This document shows positions 23,268-32,859 of a stretch of 64,000 nt of DNA, piece after piece. A program made the position numbers and the translations under genes. The DNA comes from Candidatus Hydrogenedens sp. (GTDB lineage Bacteria; Hydrogenedentota; Hydrogenedentia; Hydrogenedentales; JAEUWI01). The DNA lies in the NCBI GenBank assembly GCA_016125095.1, contig WGMK01000009.1, forward strand, positions 1 to 64,000, given 5' to 3'. Each line of letters opens with the position of its first letter. The stretch's first letter is position 1. Under the pieces are notes generated by a model. That model saw only the letters and a program-made list of their open reading frames with translations. It did no database searches and was not told the DNA's origin.

Positions 23268-25283
23268 ATGGATATCGTGCGTGCGCACGTGCTCCTTGTG
23301 GAGGACAACCCGGACGACGCCGAGTTGCTCGCGGAGAGCTTGACCGCGGCCGAAAGTGTCCAGGTGAAAATCGAAAACGTGCCCACGGCCCGCGATGCGA
23401 CCCGTCTGTTGGCCGAGAAGGATTTCGATCTGATCCTGCTCGATCTCGCGCTGCCGGACTCGGAGGGGCTGGATACGCTCAGCCGCATCCGCGCGCAGAA
23501 TCCCTACATTCCCATCATCATCCTCACCGGGGTGAACGACAAGGCGCTCGCCTACGCGGCGGCCCGGGCGGGGGCGCAGGACTTTCTGATCAAGGGGCGC
23601 GTAGAGCAGGATACGCTGGAGCGTTCCTTGCGTTACGCGCTGGAACGCGCGCGTATCGAGCAGGAGCTGCGTCGGCACCGCAACCACCTGGGCGAGATTG
23701 TCGCCCAGCGCACGGCCGACCTGCGCGACAAATCCCACTTGCTGGAGCAGGAAATCGCGGAACACAGCCTGGCCGTCGAGCGGCGCGCGCTCCTTGCCGC
23801 GGCCATAGAAAATGCGAACGATGCCTTCGTGATCACCGCCTGCGACGGCACCGTGGAGTATGTGAATCCCGCTTTCGAGCGGCTAAGCGGTTACAGTCGC
23901 GCGGAGCTGGTCGGCAAGAACCCGAGATTCTGGTCCAGCGGCGAGCACGAACCGGCCTTTTACCGCGAGTTCTTCGATACGATCACCAGCGGGCAGAGTT
24001 GGCACGGCCAATTTATCAATCGGCGGAAAGACGGCTCTTTGGTCCACTGCGAGTCGAACGTATCCAGCGTGCGCGACGGCCGCGGGAAGGTGCTCAAGTA
24101 CATCCAGATCTTACGCGATGTGACCGAGGAACTGAAGCTGCGCGAGATGATCGCGCGGGCGCAGCGCCTCGAGTCGGTGGGGCAGCTTGCGGGCGGAATC
24201 GCCCACGATTTCAACAACATCGTACAGGCCATCATGGGTTACGCGGAACTCGCGCAACTGACCCTGCCCGCAGCCAATCCCGTGGAAAAGCACATTGGCG
24301 AAATTCAGAAGGCTGCGGGGCGGGCCGCCGATCTCACGCGCCAGTTGCTTGCGTTCAGCCGGCGCCAAGTGCTCAAGCGCGAGCCGGTCGCCATCAACGA
24401 CGTCATCTCCGCGCTCATGAACATGTTGTCGCGGTTGCTGCGCGCCGATATCGAACTCGACTTCGTGCCCGGCCATCACCTCGGCATCGTCGAGGCGGAC
24501 ATCGGTCAGTTGGAACAGATTCTGGTGAACTTGTGCGTCAATGCCCGAGACGCCATAACAGGTAATGGCAGGATTACCATCGAGACGGAGCACGTTCTCC
24601 TCAACGGGGAGTATGTGCGAACGCATCCTTGGGCGCGTGCCGGACGATTCGTGTTGCTGTCGGTGTCCGATACGGGCTGCGGCATGGACTCTGAAGTGCT
24701 GGCCCAGGCCTTCGAGCCATTCTTCACCACCAAGGTCGAGGGACGGGGTACCGGTCTGGGGCTGGCCACTGTCTACGGCATCGTGAAGCAGCATGACGGC
24801 TTCATCCATTGCTACAGCGAACCGGGGAAGGGCACAACCTTCCGCATCTACCTGCCCATGTCGTCGCGTGCGGCGCGCGGTGTGGGACCGAAGATCGAGG
24901 CGAAGGTTCGCGGCGGCAACGAGTCGATTCTCGTGGTGGAAGACGACGAGGCTATCCGCGACCTGGTGCGCGATGTCCTTGAGCGCGCGGGATACGTGGT
25001 GGTTACCGCGCCAGACGGCGAAGAGGCACTGCGGGTCTGTGAATCCGGCAGGACCATCGACCTGGTGGTGAGCGATGTCATCATGCCCAAGATGGGCGGG
25101 CTCGAATTGCACGCCCGGCTCGCCGAGCGGGAATCGCGGCCGCCGATGCTGCTGACCAGTGGATACACCACGCGCGCCATCAAGCCCGACCTCGCCTCGA
25201 TGCCGGATGTCGGCATGCTCCAGAAGCCCTACAGCAGCGAAGACCTGCTCCGGAGCGTCCGCGCCGTGCTCGACAGCAAGTGA
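23268..25283 (+). CDS. Hybrid signalling protein: receiver-PAS-histidine kinase-receiver
   Basis: 671 residues. An N-terminal receiver domain (LLLDLALPDSEG) is followed by a coiled coil (about 120-170) and a PAS domain (about 175-290, with NANDAFVITACDGTVEYVN). The histidine kinase core has the H box GGIAHDFNNIVQAI, N box LVNLCVNARDA, DTGCGM and GTGLGLATVYGIV. A C-terminal receiver has its phosphoacceptor Asp in VVSDVIMPKMGG. The GIAHDFNN H box is the HWE/NtrB-like class common in hybrid kinases. No membrane helices. It lies 12 nt after the single-domain regulator, probably in the same transcript, giving a phosphorelay with two further receivers. Confidence 0.92.
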   Translation: MDIVRAHVLLVEDNPDDAELLAESLTAAESVQVKIENVPTARDATRLLAEKDFDLILLDLALPDSEGLDTLSRIRAQNPYIPIIILTGVNDKALAYAAARAGAQDFLIKGRVEQDTLERSLRYALERARIEQELRRHRNHLGEIVAQRTADLRDKSHLLEQEIAEHSLAVERRALLAAAIENANDAFVITACDGTVEYVNPAFERLSGYSRAELVGKNPRFWSSGEHEPAFYREFFDTITSGQSWHGQFINRRKDGSLVHCESNVSSVRDGRGKVLKYIQILRDVTEELKLREMIARAQRLESVGQLAGGIAHDFNNIVQAIMGYAELAQLTLPAANPVEKHIGEIQKAAGRAADLTRQLLAFSRRQVLKREPVAINDVISALMNMLSRLLRADIELDFVPGHHLGIVEADIGQLEQILVNLCVNARDAITGNGRITIETEHVLLNGEYVRTHPWARAGRFVLLSVSDTGCGMDSEVLAQAFEPFFTTKVEGRGTGLGLATVYGIVKQHDGFIHCYSEPGKGTTFRIYLPMSSRAARGVGPKIEAKVRGGNESILVVEDDEAIRDLVRDVLERAGYVVVTAPDGEEALRVCESGRTIDLVVSDVIMPKMGGLELHARLAERESRPPMLLTSGYTTRAIKPDLASMPDVGMLQKPYSSEDLLRSVRAVLDSK

Positions 25284-25297
25284 TCCGCGCCGCATAC

Positions 25298-25326
25298 TTG
25301 AGTGCCTCCGGCTCCGCTGCTATCGT
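25298..25326 (+). promoter_or_regulatory. Putative extended -10 promoter for the sialidase gene
   Basis: TTGAGT (25298-25303), 17 nt, TATCGT (25321-25326), with TGC directly before the -10. The predicted start of transcription leaves a leader of about 38 nt before the ATG at 25371. Confidence 0.4.
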
Positions 25327-25370
25327 CTCCGGGAAGATTCCCGACAGGCAATTGCGATGGAGGCAGGTAT

Positions 25371-28052
25371 ATGTTTCGAGTTTGTTGCGCAGCGTTGCTG
25401 CTGGCGGCGCCGGTGCTCGCCGCGGCCGATCCCTTGTCGTTCGTATCCGAGGGGAAGCCCGTGGCGGTATCCACGGAGGGCATCGAATGGACGCAGGCGG
25501 AGGGGTATATCGAGGCCTCCGGGGAAAACAATTTCCTCTTTGCGCGCGACAGCCTGGCCGATGGCGATTTCACGGTTTCGGCCAAGCTGGCCATCTTGCC
25601 CATCGACGGCACGGCGGCCGCCTTCGTGCTGGGCAACAACCTCTTCGGCTTCGATGGGCGCGATTCGGGCAAATTCTTCATCGAGGGGCCTGATTTCGGT
25701 TCGACCAAGATGATTCCGGCACGGGCGTCCGATTACTTTGAGCCCGGCCAACCCTTCCAATTCCAGTGTATCCGCAAGGATCGCCAGCTCGCGTTCGCCA
25801 TCAATGGCACCGTCGTACACATGCTGCGTTTCAACAACGACGACATCGATCAATTCGGGTTCCGGCCCTGGCGCAGCACCATGCGAGTGTACGAATTCAC
25901 GGCGGAGGGCAAGCTCTACCAGTCCAGCGTAAGGCCCCGGGGTTACTCGATTCCCGTGGTCGATATCGCGCGCGATGCCTTGCGCCAGACGATAGTGGAC
26001 CGTGAGCCGGGCCAGTATCTCGGCCATCCGACCACCGTGCTGCTCGAGGATGGCCAGACGATGCTCTGCGTGTATCCCAAGGGACACGGCAAGGGACCCA
26101 TCGTCATGAAGCGAAGCACCGACGCCGGCCGCACCTGGAGCGAGCGCCTGCCGGTGCCGGAGAATTGGGACACCAGCAAGGAGACCCCGACGATTCATCG
26201 GGTCGTGGATGCAAACGGTACGAAGCGGTTGATTCTCTTTTCCGGGCTGTACCCGATCCGACTCTCGGTGAGCGAAGATGACGGGCAGACGTGGTCGCCG
26301 CTGGAGCCGATAGGCGATTTCGGCGGCATCGTGGCCATGGCCTCGGTGGTCGAGACCGGCAAGGGCACCTGTTCCGCCTACTTCCACGATGACGGGCGCT
26401 TCCTGCAGGAGCGCGGTAAAGCGGGCCAATTCTACGTCTACGCGACGGATTCCACCGACGGCGGTCTGACTTGGAGCGCGCCGCGCGAAGTCGCAACCCA
26501 TCCCTATGCCGACCTCTGTGAGCCGGGGATTGTCCGTTCGCCCGATGGCACGCAGCTGGCGATGCTCCTGCGCGAGAACAGCCGCCGCTTCAATAGCTTC
26601 GTGTGCTTTTCGAACGACGAGGGCAAGACCTGGAGCGAACCGCGCGAACTGCCCGCGTCGCTTACGGGCGATCGCCACGTCGGCAAATACACACCCGACG
26701 GCCGGCTGTTCATCACCTTCCGCGACACGACCCGTAGCAGCATCACCCGGGGCGACTGGGTGGGCTGGGTCGGTACCTATCAGGACATCGTGGAGGGGAA
26801 CGAGGGCCAGTACCGCGTGCGCATCATGGACAATACCGAGCGCCTCGACTGCGCCTATCCGGGGCTCGAGGTCTTGGCCGACGGCACGATCGTGACGACG
26901 ACCTACGGCCATTGGACCGAGGGAGAAGAGCCCTATGTCGTCAGTGTCCGTTTCACGCTCGACGAACTCGATGCGCTGCTCGCCGGCGGGCCGCAGCGCG
27001 AGGCGCTCTGGGTATCCGGCGAGGGCGGCTACCACACCTACCGGATTCCTTCGCTCCTCGCCTTGCCGGAGAACGTGGTGCTCGCTTTTTGCGAAGGGCG
27101 GAAAAACAGCCGCTCGGATACCGGCGATATCGATTTGATGCTGCGCCGCAGCGAGGACGGCGGCGCGACCTGGGGGCCGCAGCAGGTTCTCTGGGACGAC
27201 GGCCCCAACACCTGCGGAAACCCGTGCCCCGTCTACGACCGCAATACCGGGAAAGTGCTGCTGCTGCTGACGCACAACCCCGGAGACACCTCGGAGTCCC
27301 GCATTGTCGCCTCGGAAGGGGCAGGGACCCGGACGGTATGGATCATGGAGAGCGAGGATCTCGGCCAGACCTGGACCGATCCGGTGGAGATTACCGGTCA
27401 GACCAAGCTGCGCGACTGGACCTGGTATGCGACCGGCCCCGGGGTGGGCATTCAGCTGACGCAGGGCGACAAGGCGGGCCGACTCGTGATTCCCTGCGAT
27501 CACAAGGCCGTGGGCGATCTCGCGGGCGACTACGCGCATGTGATTTATTCCGACGATCACGGGGCCACCTGGCAAATCGGCGGCATCACGGATGACGGCG
27601 GCAACGAGAGTCAAGTGGTCGAATTGAATGACGGCCGACTCATGCTCAATGTGCGGCGTTCTGCCAAGAATGACGCGAAGCATCGCCTGCTGGCCTATTC
27701 GGCCGACGCGGGCGAAACCTGGGCGCCACTGTTTGCCGACGAGGAACTGCCGGGGCCGCGTTGCCAAGGCAGTGTTATCCGCGCCAATGCCCCCGGCTCG
27801 GGTGCAGATGCGTTGCTCTTCTCGAATCCGGCCGACTCGGACAAGCGGATCCGGATGACCGTGCGCTACAGCGAGGATGCGGGCGACACGTGGCCGCATG
27901 CCCGGGTGCTGCACGATGGCCCGACCGCCTACTCTAGTCTGACCCTGCTTCCCGACGGGAGCGTAGGCTGCCTCTACGAATGCGGGGGCGAAGACTCCTA
28001 CGAAATGATTACCCTGGCGCGCTTTCCGCTGGAGTGGGTGAAGGGGGAGTAG
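25371..28052 (+). CDS. Secreted protein with two tandem sialidase (BNR) domains
   Basis: 893 residues. Signal peptide (MFRVCCAALLLAAPVLAAA), a jelly-roll-like N-terminal domain (about 25-185), then two six-bladed sialidase-type propellers (about 200-555 and 560-890). Nine Asp-box-like motifs are visible, for example STDAGRTWSE, SEDDGQTWSP, SEDGGATWGP and SADAGETWAP. The second propeller carries the sialidase YRIP arginine motif followed by FCEGR and a TGDIDL segment, and looks like a canonical GH33 exo-sialidase. The first lacks an obvious FRIP motif and may bind or act on another glycan. GGAGG lies seven bases before the ATG; an upstream in-frame start would destroy the signal peptide. It converges with the VCBS-repeat gene 6 nt away. 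Confidence 0.87.
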   Translation: MFRVCCAALLLAAPVLAAADPLSFVSEGKPVAVSTEGIEWTQAEGYIEASGENNFLFARDSLADGDFTVSAKLAILPIDGTAAAFVLGNNLFGFDGRDSGKFFIEGPDFGSTKMIPARASDYFEPGQPFQFQCIRKDRQLAFAINGTVVHMLRFNNDDIDQFGFRPWRSTMRVYEFTAEGKLYQSSVRPRGYSIPVVDIARDALRQTIVDREPGQYLGHPTTVLLEDGQTMLCVYPKGHGKGPIVMKRSTDAGRTWSERLPVPENWDTSKETPTIHRVVDANGTKRLILFSGLYPIRLSVSEDDGQTWSPLEPIGDFGGIVAMASVVETGKGTCSAYFHDDGRFLQERGKAGQFYVYATDSTDGGLTWSAPREVATHPYADLCEPGIVRSPDGTQLAMLLRENSRRFNSFVCFSNDEGKTWSEPRELPASLTGDRHVGKYTPDGRLFITFRDTTRSSITRGDWVGWVGTYQDIVEGNEGQYRVRIMDNTERLDCAYPGLEVLADGTIVTTTYGHWTEGEEPYVVSVRFTLDELDALLAGGPQREALWVSGEGGYHTYRIPSLLALPENVVLAFCEGRKNSRSDTGDIDLMLRRSEDGGATWGPQQVLWDDGPNTCGNPCPVYDRNTGKVLLLLTHNPGDTSESRIVASEGAGTRTVWIMESEDLGQTWTDPVEITGQTKLRDWTWYATGPGVGIQLTQGDKAGRLVIPCDHKAVGDLAGDYAHVIYSDDHGATWQIGGITDDGGNESQVVELNDGRLMLNVRRSAKNDAKHRLLAYSADAGETWAPLFADEELPGPRCQGSVIRANAPGSGADALLFSNPADSDKRIRMTVRYSEDAGDTWPHARVLHDGPTAYSSLTLLPDGSVGCLYECGGEDSYEMITLARFPLEWVKGE

Positions 28053-28058
28053 GCGGCG

Positions 28059-29336
28059 TTATTCCGTCGCTGCAGGCGCCGGTCCGGAGGGTTTGCCGAG
28101 CAGCAGGCCGACGGCATCCGCTTCCCACAGCGCCACCGCCAGGTCGTCTGCGCCATCGCCGTTGAGGTCGGCGGCGCAGAGCGCCCGTGGTTTGCCCTCG
28201 GGAAACTCGAAGGTCTGCTTTTCGAAGCGCGGTATGCCGCCGCCATCGCCGCCGCGTCCGCACAGGGCAATCACCTTGCCCGAGGCATAACACGCCGCCG
28301 CTACGTCGAGCCGGCCGTTGCGGTCGAAATCGCCCAGCGCCACGTCGCGTACCTCGTGCTCCAGCACCTCGCGGTCGTCGCCGAAGAGGAATTCCTGCGA
28401 TAAGGGAAAGCTGAAGCTGCCATCCCCGAAGAAGAGGACCACGCTGTCGTCCGCGTAGGCGTGTCCCACCGCGAGGTCGAGCTTGCCGTCGGCGTTCAGG
28501 TCGCCCGCCTCGAGCGAAACCGGCAGCCTGCCGCGCGTATTGAAACGCGTCTGCTCCTCGAACCCGCCCGCGCCATCGCCTTTCCAGAGTCCGATGGTCC
28601 GGTCCTGGTAATAGCAGACCGCCAGGTCCATGTGGCCGTCGCCGTTGAAATCACCCAGGGTGACATCGCGTGGCGCCCCCGGCGCGCGCAGGAACTCCGG
28701 CTCGCCGAAATAGGTCTCGGCATGGCCGGGAATGTACACCAGCACATCGCTGCTCCAACCGGCCGCCACGAGGTCGCGCAGGCCGTCGCCGTTGAAGTCG
28801 TGCACCGCCAGCGAGGTGAGGCCGGGCGAGGTGAACAAGGGATTGCCGTCGCCGTCGCGCGGGCCGTAGTACACGAGCGCGTCTTCCGAGATGGAGAAAT
28901 GGTGCGGCTTGAACACGTCCTCCTGCTTGAGATTCAGGAACACGGAGAGGTCGAAACCACGCGTGGACAAGAACGACGCCACCACGATGTCGGGCCACTT
29001 CAGCGCGTCGATGTTCGCCAGCACGATCGCATAGGGCGCGAAGCCGGTCTTCAGCGACGGATGCCGACGCGTATACTTCAGCTTGTCCTGCGAGATCAGC
29101 ACAGAAAGTTCGTCGTTTGCCGGGCGCTCCTCGCGTGGCCCCGACAACTGCCCACGGTCCGCGGTGACAATGTCCGGCCAGCCGTCGTCGTTGAGATCGC
29201 GCGCGGCGATGGCGCTGGGCTGGGGGCCTACGCGGAACAGCTCCCCATGCCGGGTAAATACCTGCGCGCCGGATTCCGGTGCGGCAATCGTTATCAACGC
29301 AGCGGCCGCAACAAGCCGCGCCAATCCGTGTTTCAT
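28059..29336 (-). CDS. Secreted FG-GAP/VCBS-repeat protein
   Basis: 425 residues. A signal peptide (cleavage expected after SGA) and a seven-bladed integrin-like propeller. Six calcium-binding DxDxDG-type loops are visible: DLNDDGWPD, DFNGDGLRD, DFNGDGHMD, DLNADGKLD, DFDRNGRLD and DLNGDGADD. Such propellers are extracellular binding modules; no catalytic domain is attached. The start is 7 nt after the pdxA stop, so the two may share a transcript. Specific ligand unknown. Confidence 0.85.
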   Translation of the reverse strand: MKHGLARLVAAAALITIAAPESGAQVFTRHGELFRVGPQPSAIAARDLNDDGWPDIVTADRGQLSGPREERPANDELSVLISQDKLKYTRRHPSLKTGFAPYAIVLANIDALKWPDIVVASFLSTRGFDLSVFLNLKQEDVFKPHHFSISEDALVYYGPRDGDGNPLFTSPGLTSLAVHDFNGDGLRDLVAAGWSSDVLVYIPGHAETYFGEPEFLRAPGAPRDVTLGDFNGDGHMDLAVCYYQDRTIGLWKGDGAGGFEEQTRFNTRGRLPVSLEAGDLNADGKLDLAVGHAYADDSVVLFFGDGSFSFPLSQEFLFGDDREVLEHEVRDVALGDFDRNGRLDVAAACYASGKVIALCGRGGDGGGIPRFEKQTFEFPEGKPRALCAADLNGDGADDLAVALWEADAVGLLLGKPSGPAPAATE

Positions 29337-29343
29337 TCTATTC

Positions 29344-30336
29344 TCAGCCGTTCTTGCCCTGGGCCATGCGGACCGCCAGCCGGACCGCGTGCTTCATGCT
29401 CGAAGGGTCCGCTACGCCTGTCCACGCGATGTCGTACGCCGTGCCGTGGTCCGGAGACGTGCGCACGATAGGCAGCCCGAGGGTCACGTTGACCCCGCGT
29501 TCCATCGCGGCCATCTTCACGGGGATGTGTCCCTGATCGTGATACAGCGCCACCACGCCGTCGTACCGGTCCTGCATCAGCTGCCGGAACAGCGCGTCCG
29601 GCGGCACGGGACCGACGCAGTGTACTCCCTCGGCACGCGCCAAAGCGACCGCCGGCGCGACGATATCGATCTCCTCGCGGCCGAGCGCGCCCTGTTCGCC
29701 CGCGTGCGGATTCAGGCCAGCCACCGCGATGCGGGGCGCGGCATGGCCGAGCGAGCGCAGCGCGGTATTCGCCATGCGCACGCTCTCGAGAATACGCGGT
29801 GTCGTAACGGCATCCAGGGCCGCGCGCAGCGGAAGATGACCGGTAATGTGAACCACGAGCTTCTCGTCGAAGAACAGGCACATGCGCCAGGCTTCGGTGT
29901 GCGTCAGCCGCGCGAGCAGTTCGGTGTGGCCCATGTCGTGGTAACCCGCGCGCAGGATGGCGGCCTTGCTTACGGGCGCGGTCACTATCCCGTCGATACG
30001 TCCCTGAATCGCGTCTTCGGCCGCCTCGCAAATCCAGGCATAGGCCGCTGCTGCCGCCGACTCCGTCTCGACGCCGCGGTGAGCTTCCGGATGCTGGCCG
30101 CATTCGTGCACGAGAATCGCACCTTCGTTTGGCGTCTCCAGTTCGCGGACTAAGCGAGTTGGCGCATCCTGTAATTGCATAGCATCAGATAGCGCACAAA
30201 AATCACCATAAACCACGAAATGGGCGCAATCGAGTAGCGAGGGATCAGTGAGGGTATTGGCGGTCACTTCCGGACCGACACCGTTGATGTCGCCGAGCGT
30301 AATGCCGATGGTGGGTTTGTGGCGGGATGTGTGCAT
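29344..30336 (-). CDS. pdxA: 4-hydroxythreonine-4-phosphate dehydrogenase
   Basis: 330 residues, the usual PdxA length. It oxidises 4-phosphohydroxy-L-threonine in the DXP-dependent route to pyridoxal phosphate. Motifs: GITLGDINGVGPEV at the N-terminus, metal-ligand histidines in DMGHTELLA and LYHDQGHIPVK, and GTAYDIAWTGVADPSSM near the C-terminus. The GDINGVGPE wording is close to the PdxA2-like branch, which includes enzymes for related hydroxy-acid phosphates, so a sugar-acid role is possible. Gene start at 30336; a divergent intergenic region separates it from dnaA. Confidence 0.92.
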   Translation of the reverse strand: MHTSRHKPTIGITLGDINGVGPEVTANTLTDPSLLDCAHFVVYGDFCALSDAMQLQDAPTRLVRELETPNEGAILVHECGQHPEAHRGVETESAAAAAYAWICEAAEDAIQGRIDGIVTAPVSKAAILRAGYHDMGHTELLARLTHTEAWRMCLFFDEKLVVHITGHLPLRAALDAVTTPRILESVRMANTALRSLGHAAPRIAVAGLNPHAGEQGALGREEIDIVAPAVALARAEGVHCVGPVPPDALFRQLMQDRYDGVVALYHDQGHIPVKMAAMERGVNVTLGLPIVRTSPDHGTAYDIAWTGVADPSSMKHAVRLAVRMAQGKNG

Positions 30337-30365
30337 TCATGAAATCCGGGGTTGTTTAACGGCTG

Positions 30366-30394
30366 ATCATACGTGACGTTTTGAAGCGGTACAA
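30366..30394 (-). promoter_or_regulatory. Putative pdxA promoter
   Basis: On the minus strand: TTGTAC (30394-30389), 17 nt, TATGAT (30371-30366). The -10 is good and the -35 fair. It would leave a leader of about 23 nt. Confidence 0.4.
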
Positions 30395-30858
30395 GCAGGC
30401 AATCGGAGGCATGTGTTACATTCGATTCGCGTGAAGGTTGCACGCGCTGCAGGTTCAGACGGTGTCCGGAAGGCCGAAAGTGTTTGCTATGATTGAGGTT
30501 GAAATTCGCCTTGACAAGCCTCTGGATTGTGTTGCAAACTCACGCTTCGAGCTACGCGAAAAGGCCTGATTTTACAGGCCGAAATGAAGTTGTGCATGCT
30601 CGGTGGATAACCTGTGAGGAACACAATATACCGGTGGAATTCTTGGGGAATTTTTCCGGTGGGCCGCGCGCGGGAAGGGCAGCGTGGTCTCGGCTGCGGA
30701 AGTGAGTAGTTTCTTGTGGGTTAGCATCGGTTTAGCAAGAGATGAATCGGGGAGACGAGTCCTTCGCCGCATGTAGCGCTGACAACGACACGCGGGGTAG
30801 TGGGGGATTCGACGGCGCGGAAGCGTCGGAATAAATTTGTTCAAGGAATGGGAGAACT
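30395..30858 (+). promoter_or_regulatory. dnaA upstream region; possible promoter and DnaA-box-like site
   Basis: About 460 bases without a gene. An extended -10 (TGC-TATGAT, 30485-30493) could be a dnaA promoter, although its -35 is weak and the leader would be long. GGTGGATAA at 30602-30610 matches the reverse complement of the DnaA box TTATCCACA at eight of nine positions. A perfect inverted repeat GGCCTG-N6-CAGGCC lies near 30563-30580. A GGGAG Shine-Dalgarno stands just before dnaA. I see only one DnaA-box-like site, so calling this the replication origin is not supported. Confidence 0.35.
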
Positions 30859-32283
30859 ATGCCGCCGCATAAAGAAGCGAATGTTTGGGACCTTGCGCAA
30901 CAGCACCTGCAGGAGCAGCTGGATGACTACAGCTACAAGAACTGGTTTCAGCCGACCCGTTACAAGTCGTTCGAGAATGGCCGCCTGACCATCGGCGTTC
31001 CGAATCAGTTCTTCGCCGATTGGCTTCGCGACCATTACATGGACGCGGTGTGTTCGACCTTGCAGACCCTGGTGCCGGAGTTTCAGACCGTCGCTTTCGT
31101 GCCGGCATCCGAGGCGAAGGATGCCCACGAACAGGACGGCCTGCCTGCGGTCGCTTCGCGCGGCAACGGCAACGGCCGCCATCACGCGGACGGCAACGGC
31201 CATGACAACGGCGGCGCAGCTTCCACGGCCGCGCGGCGCCGTCCGGTCAAGTCCACCGGCAGCTTCAACCGCCGCTATACCTTCGACAGTTTCGTGATCG
31301 GCTCCGGCAACCGGTTCGCGCATGCGGCCGCCAAGGCCGTAGCCGAATCGCCCGGACGCAGCTACAACCCGCTGTTCCTCTATGGCGACACCGGACTGGG
31401 CAAGACCCACCTGATGCAGGCCATCGGCAACGCGCTCATCCAGCGCCGCCCCGACATCAACTGCGTGTTCATCTCGTCGGAGCACTTCACGAACCAGCTG
31501 ATTCAGAGCATCGCCGAGAAAAGCACCCAGCGTTTCCGCGCGAAGTACCGCAAGGTGGACGTGCTGCTCATCGACGATATCCACTTCATCGCGGGCAAGG
31601 AAGCCACGCAGGAAGAGTTCTTCCATACCTTCAACGAGCTGTTCGACCACCACAAGCAAATCGTCATTTCGAGCGATCGTCCACCGAAGGAGATCAAGCA
31701 GATCGAGGAACGCCTGGTCTCGCGCTTCGAGTGGGGCCTGGTCACCGACATCCAGCCGCCCGATCTGGAAACGCGCATCGCCATCCTGCAGAACAAGGCA
31801 CAGCGCGAGAACCTCACGGTATCGTCCGAGGTGCTGCGCTACATCGCCACCTACATCACCAGCAACATCCGCGAGCTCGAGGGCGCGCTGATCACGGTGC
31901 TCGCCTACAGCCGCCTCACCGAGAACAAGATTTCGCTGCAGATGGTCGAGGAAGTCCTGCGCGACCTTATTGGCACGGAGAAGATCAAGCCGGTGACCGT
32001 CGAGCAGGTGCAGCGCGCCGTGGCGGAATACTACGACGTACGCATTGCCGACCTCTGTGGCCGCAGCAAACAGCGGCAGGTGGTGCGCCCGCGGCAGATC
32101 GCCATGTACCTCTGCAAGCAACTCATGCCCAGCATGTCGCTGAACGATGTGGGCCGCGCCTTTGGCGGCAAGGACCACACCACGGTGCTCTATGCGTGCG
32201 ACCAGATTTCCGGCCGCGCCAAGGAAGATCTCCAGTTCCGGCAGGTGCTCGACATGCTGTCGAAGTCCGTCCGGTCGTCGTAA
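30859..32283 (+). CDS. dnaA: Chromosomal replication initiator protein DnaA
   Basis: 474 residues with the four DnaA domains: the N-terminal oligomerisation domain (WFQPTRYKSF), a low-complexity linker unusually rich in Gly/Asn/His (about 95-130), the AAA+ ATPase (Walker A GDTGLGKTHL at about 176-185, Walker B LLIDDIHFI) and the DNA-binding domain with the signature ending GGKDHTTVLYA. It binds DnaA boxes and opens the origin. GGGAG precedes the ATG. Downstream come def and recR, not the usual dnaN. Confidence 0.97.
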   Translation: MPPHKEANVWDLAQQHLQEQLDDYSYKNWFQPTRYKSFENGRLTIGVPNQFFADWLRDHYMDAVCSTLQTLVPEFQTVAFVPASEAKDAHEQDGLPAVASRGNGNGRHHADGNGHDNGGAASTAARRRPVKSTGSFNRRYTFDSFVIGSGNRFAHAAAKAVAESPGRSYNPLFLYGDTGLGKTHLMQAIGNALIQRRPDINCVFISSEHFTNQLIQSIAEKSTQRFRAKYRKVDVLLIDDIHFIAGKEATQEEFFHTFNELFDHHKQIVISSDRPPKEIKQIEERLVSRFEWGLVTDIQPPDLETRIAILQNKAQRENLTVSSEVLRYIATYITSNIRELEGALITVLAYSRLTENKISLQMVEEVLRDLIGTEKIKPVTVEQVQRAVAEYYDVRIADLCGRSKQRQVVRPRQIAMYLCKQLMPSMSLNDVGRAFGGKDHTTVLYACDQISGRAKEDLQFRQVLDMLSKSVRSS

Positions 32284-32338
32284 GCGTGCCGCGCCGCGGG
32301 GCGGTGTGGTATTCTTTTCGGCGAAAGGAACCTGGACG

Positions 32339-32854
32339 ATGGCTGTACGCAACATAGTGCTCTACCCCGATGCGCCGCTTCTGCAGCGCGCAAGGGCCTA
32401 CGACGAAGTGACGCCCGACCTCGCCCTGCTGGCAGAGGACATGATCGAGACCATGCACGCCTACGAGGGCGTGGGTCTGGCCGGTCCGCAAATCGGGCTG
32501 CAGCGCCGTATCTTCGTGATGCATGAGCCCGAACGCGAGCCGCGCTGCATCATCAACCCGGAAATCCTCGACCGCGAAGGAGAGGAATACGGGGAAGAAG
32601 GCTGCCTGAGCATTCCGCGTGTCTACGCCCAGGTGCCGCGCGCCACGCGCGTGGTGGTGCGCGGGTTCGACGAGCGCGGCAAGAAGGTCGAGTTCGAGGC
32701 CCGCGGCTTTGCTGCGCGCATCATCCAGCACGAGTACGACCACCTCGAGGGCATCTGCTTCCCGGACCGCCTCGATATCCTCACGCGCGAGGAAAAGCTG
32801 CGCGAGTGGGAGCAGCTTCGCGCCGATATGGCCGAGGCCATCCGGTCGCACTAG
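32339..32854 (+). CDS. def: Peptide deformylase
   Basis: 171 residues. It removes the formyl group from nascent protein N-termini. All three metal-site motifs are exact: GVGLAGPQIG, EGCLSIP (metal-binding Cys) and QHEYDHLEG (two His ligands and the catalytic Glu). The ATG at 32339 has AAAGGAA about nine bases upstream; longer in-frame starts lie inside dnaA and are not supported. It lies 55 nt after dnaA and 5 nt before recR. Confidence 0.96.
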   Translation: MAVRNIVLYPDAPLLQRARAYDEVTPDLALLAEDMIETMHAYEGVGLAGPQIGLQRRIFVMHEPEREPRCIINPEILDREGEEYGEEGCLSIPRVYAQVPRATRVVVRGFDERGKKVEFEARGFAARIIQHEYDHLEGICFPDRLDILTREEKLREWEQLRADMAEAIRSH

Positions 32855-32859
32855 CCACG

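Noticed and set aside
25320..27914. 864-codon open frame on the minus strand
   Set aside because: Antisense to the sialidase gene; the translation has no domains and is a codon-bias shadow.
30395..30858. Replication origin next to dnaA
   Set aside because: Only one DnaA-box-like site and no clear AT-rich unwinding element; kept only as a regulatory region.
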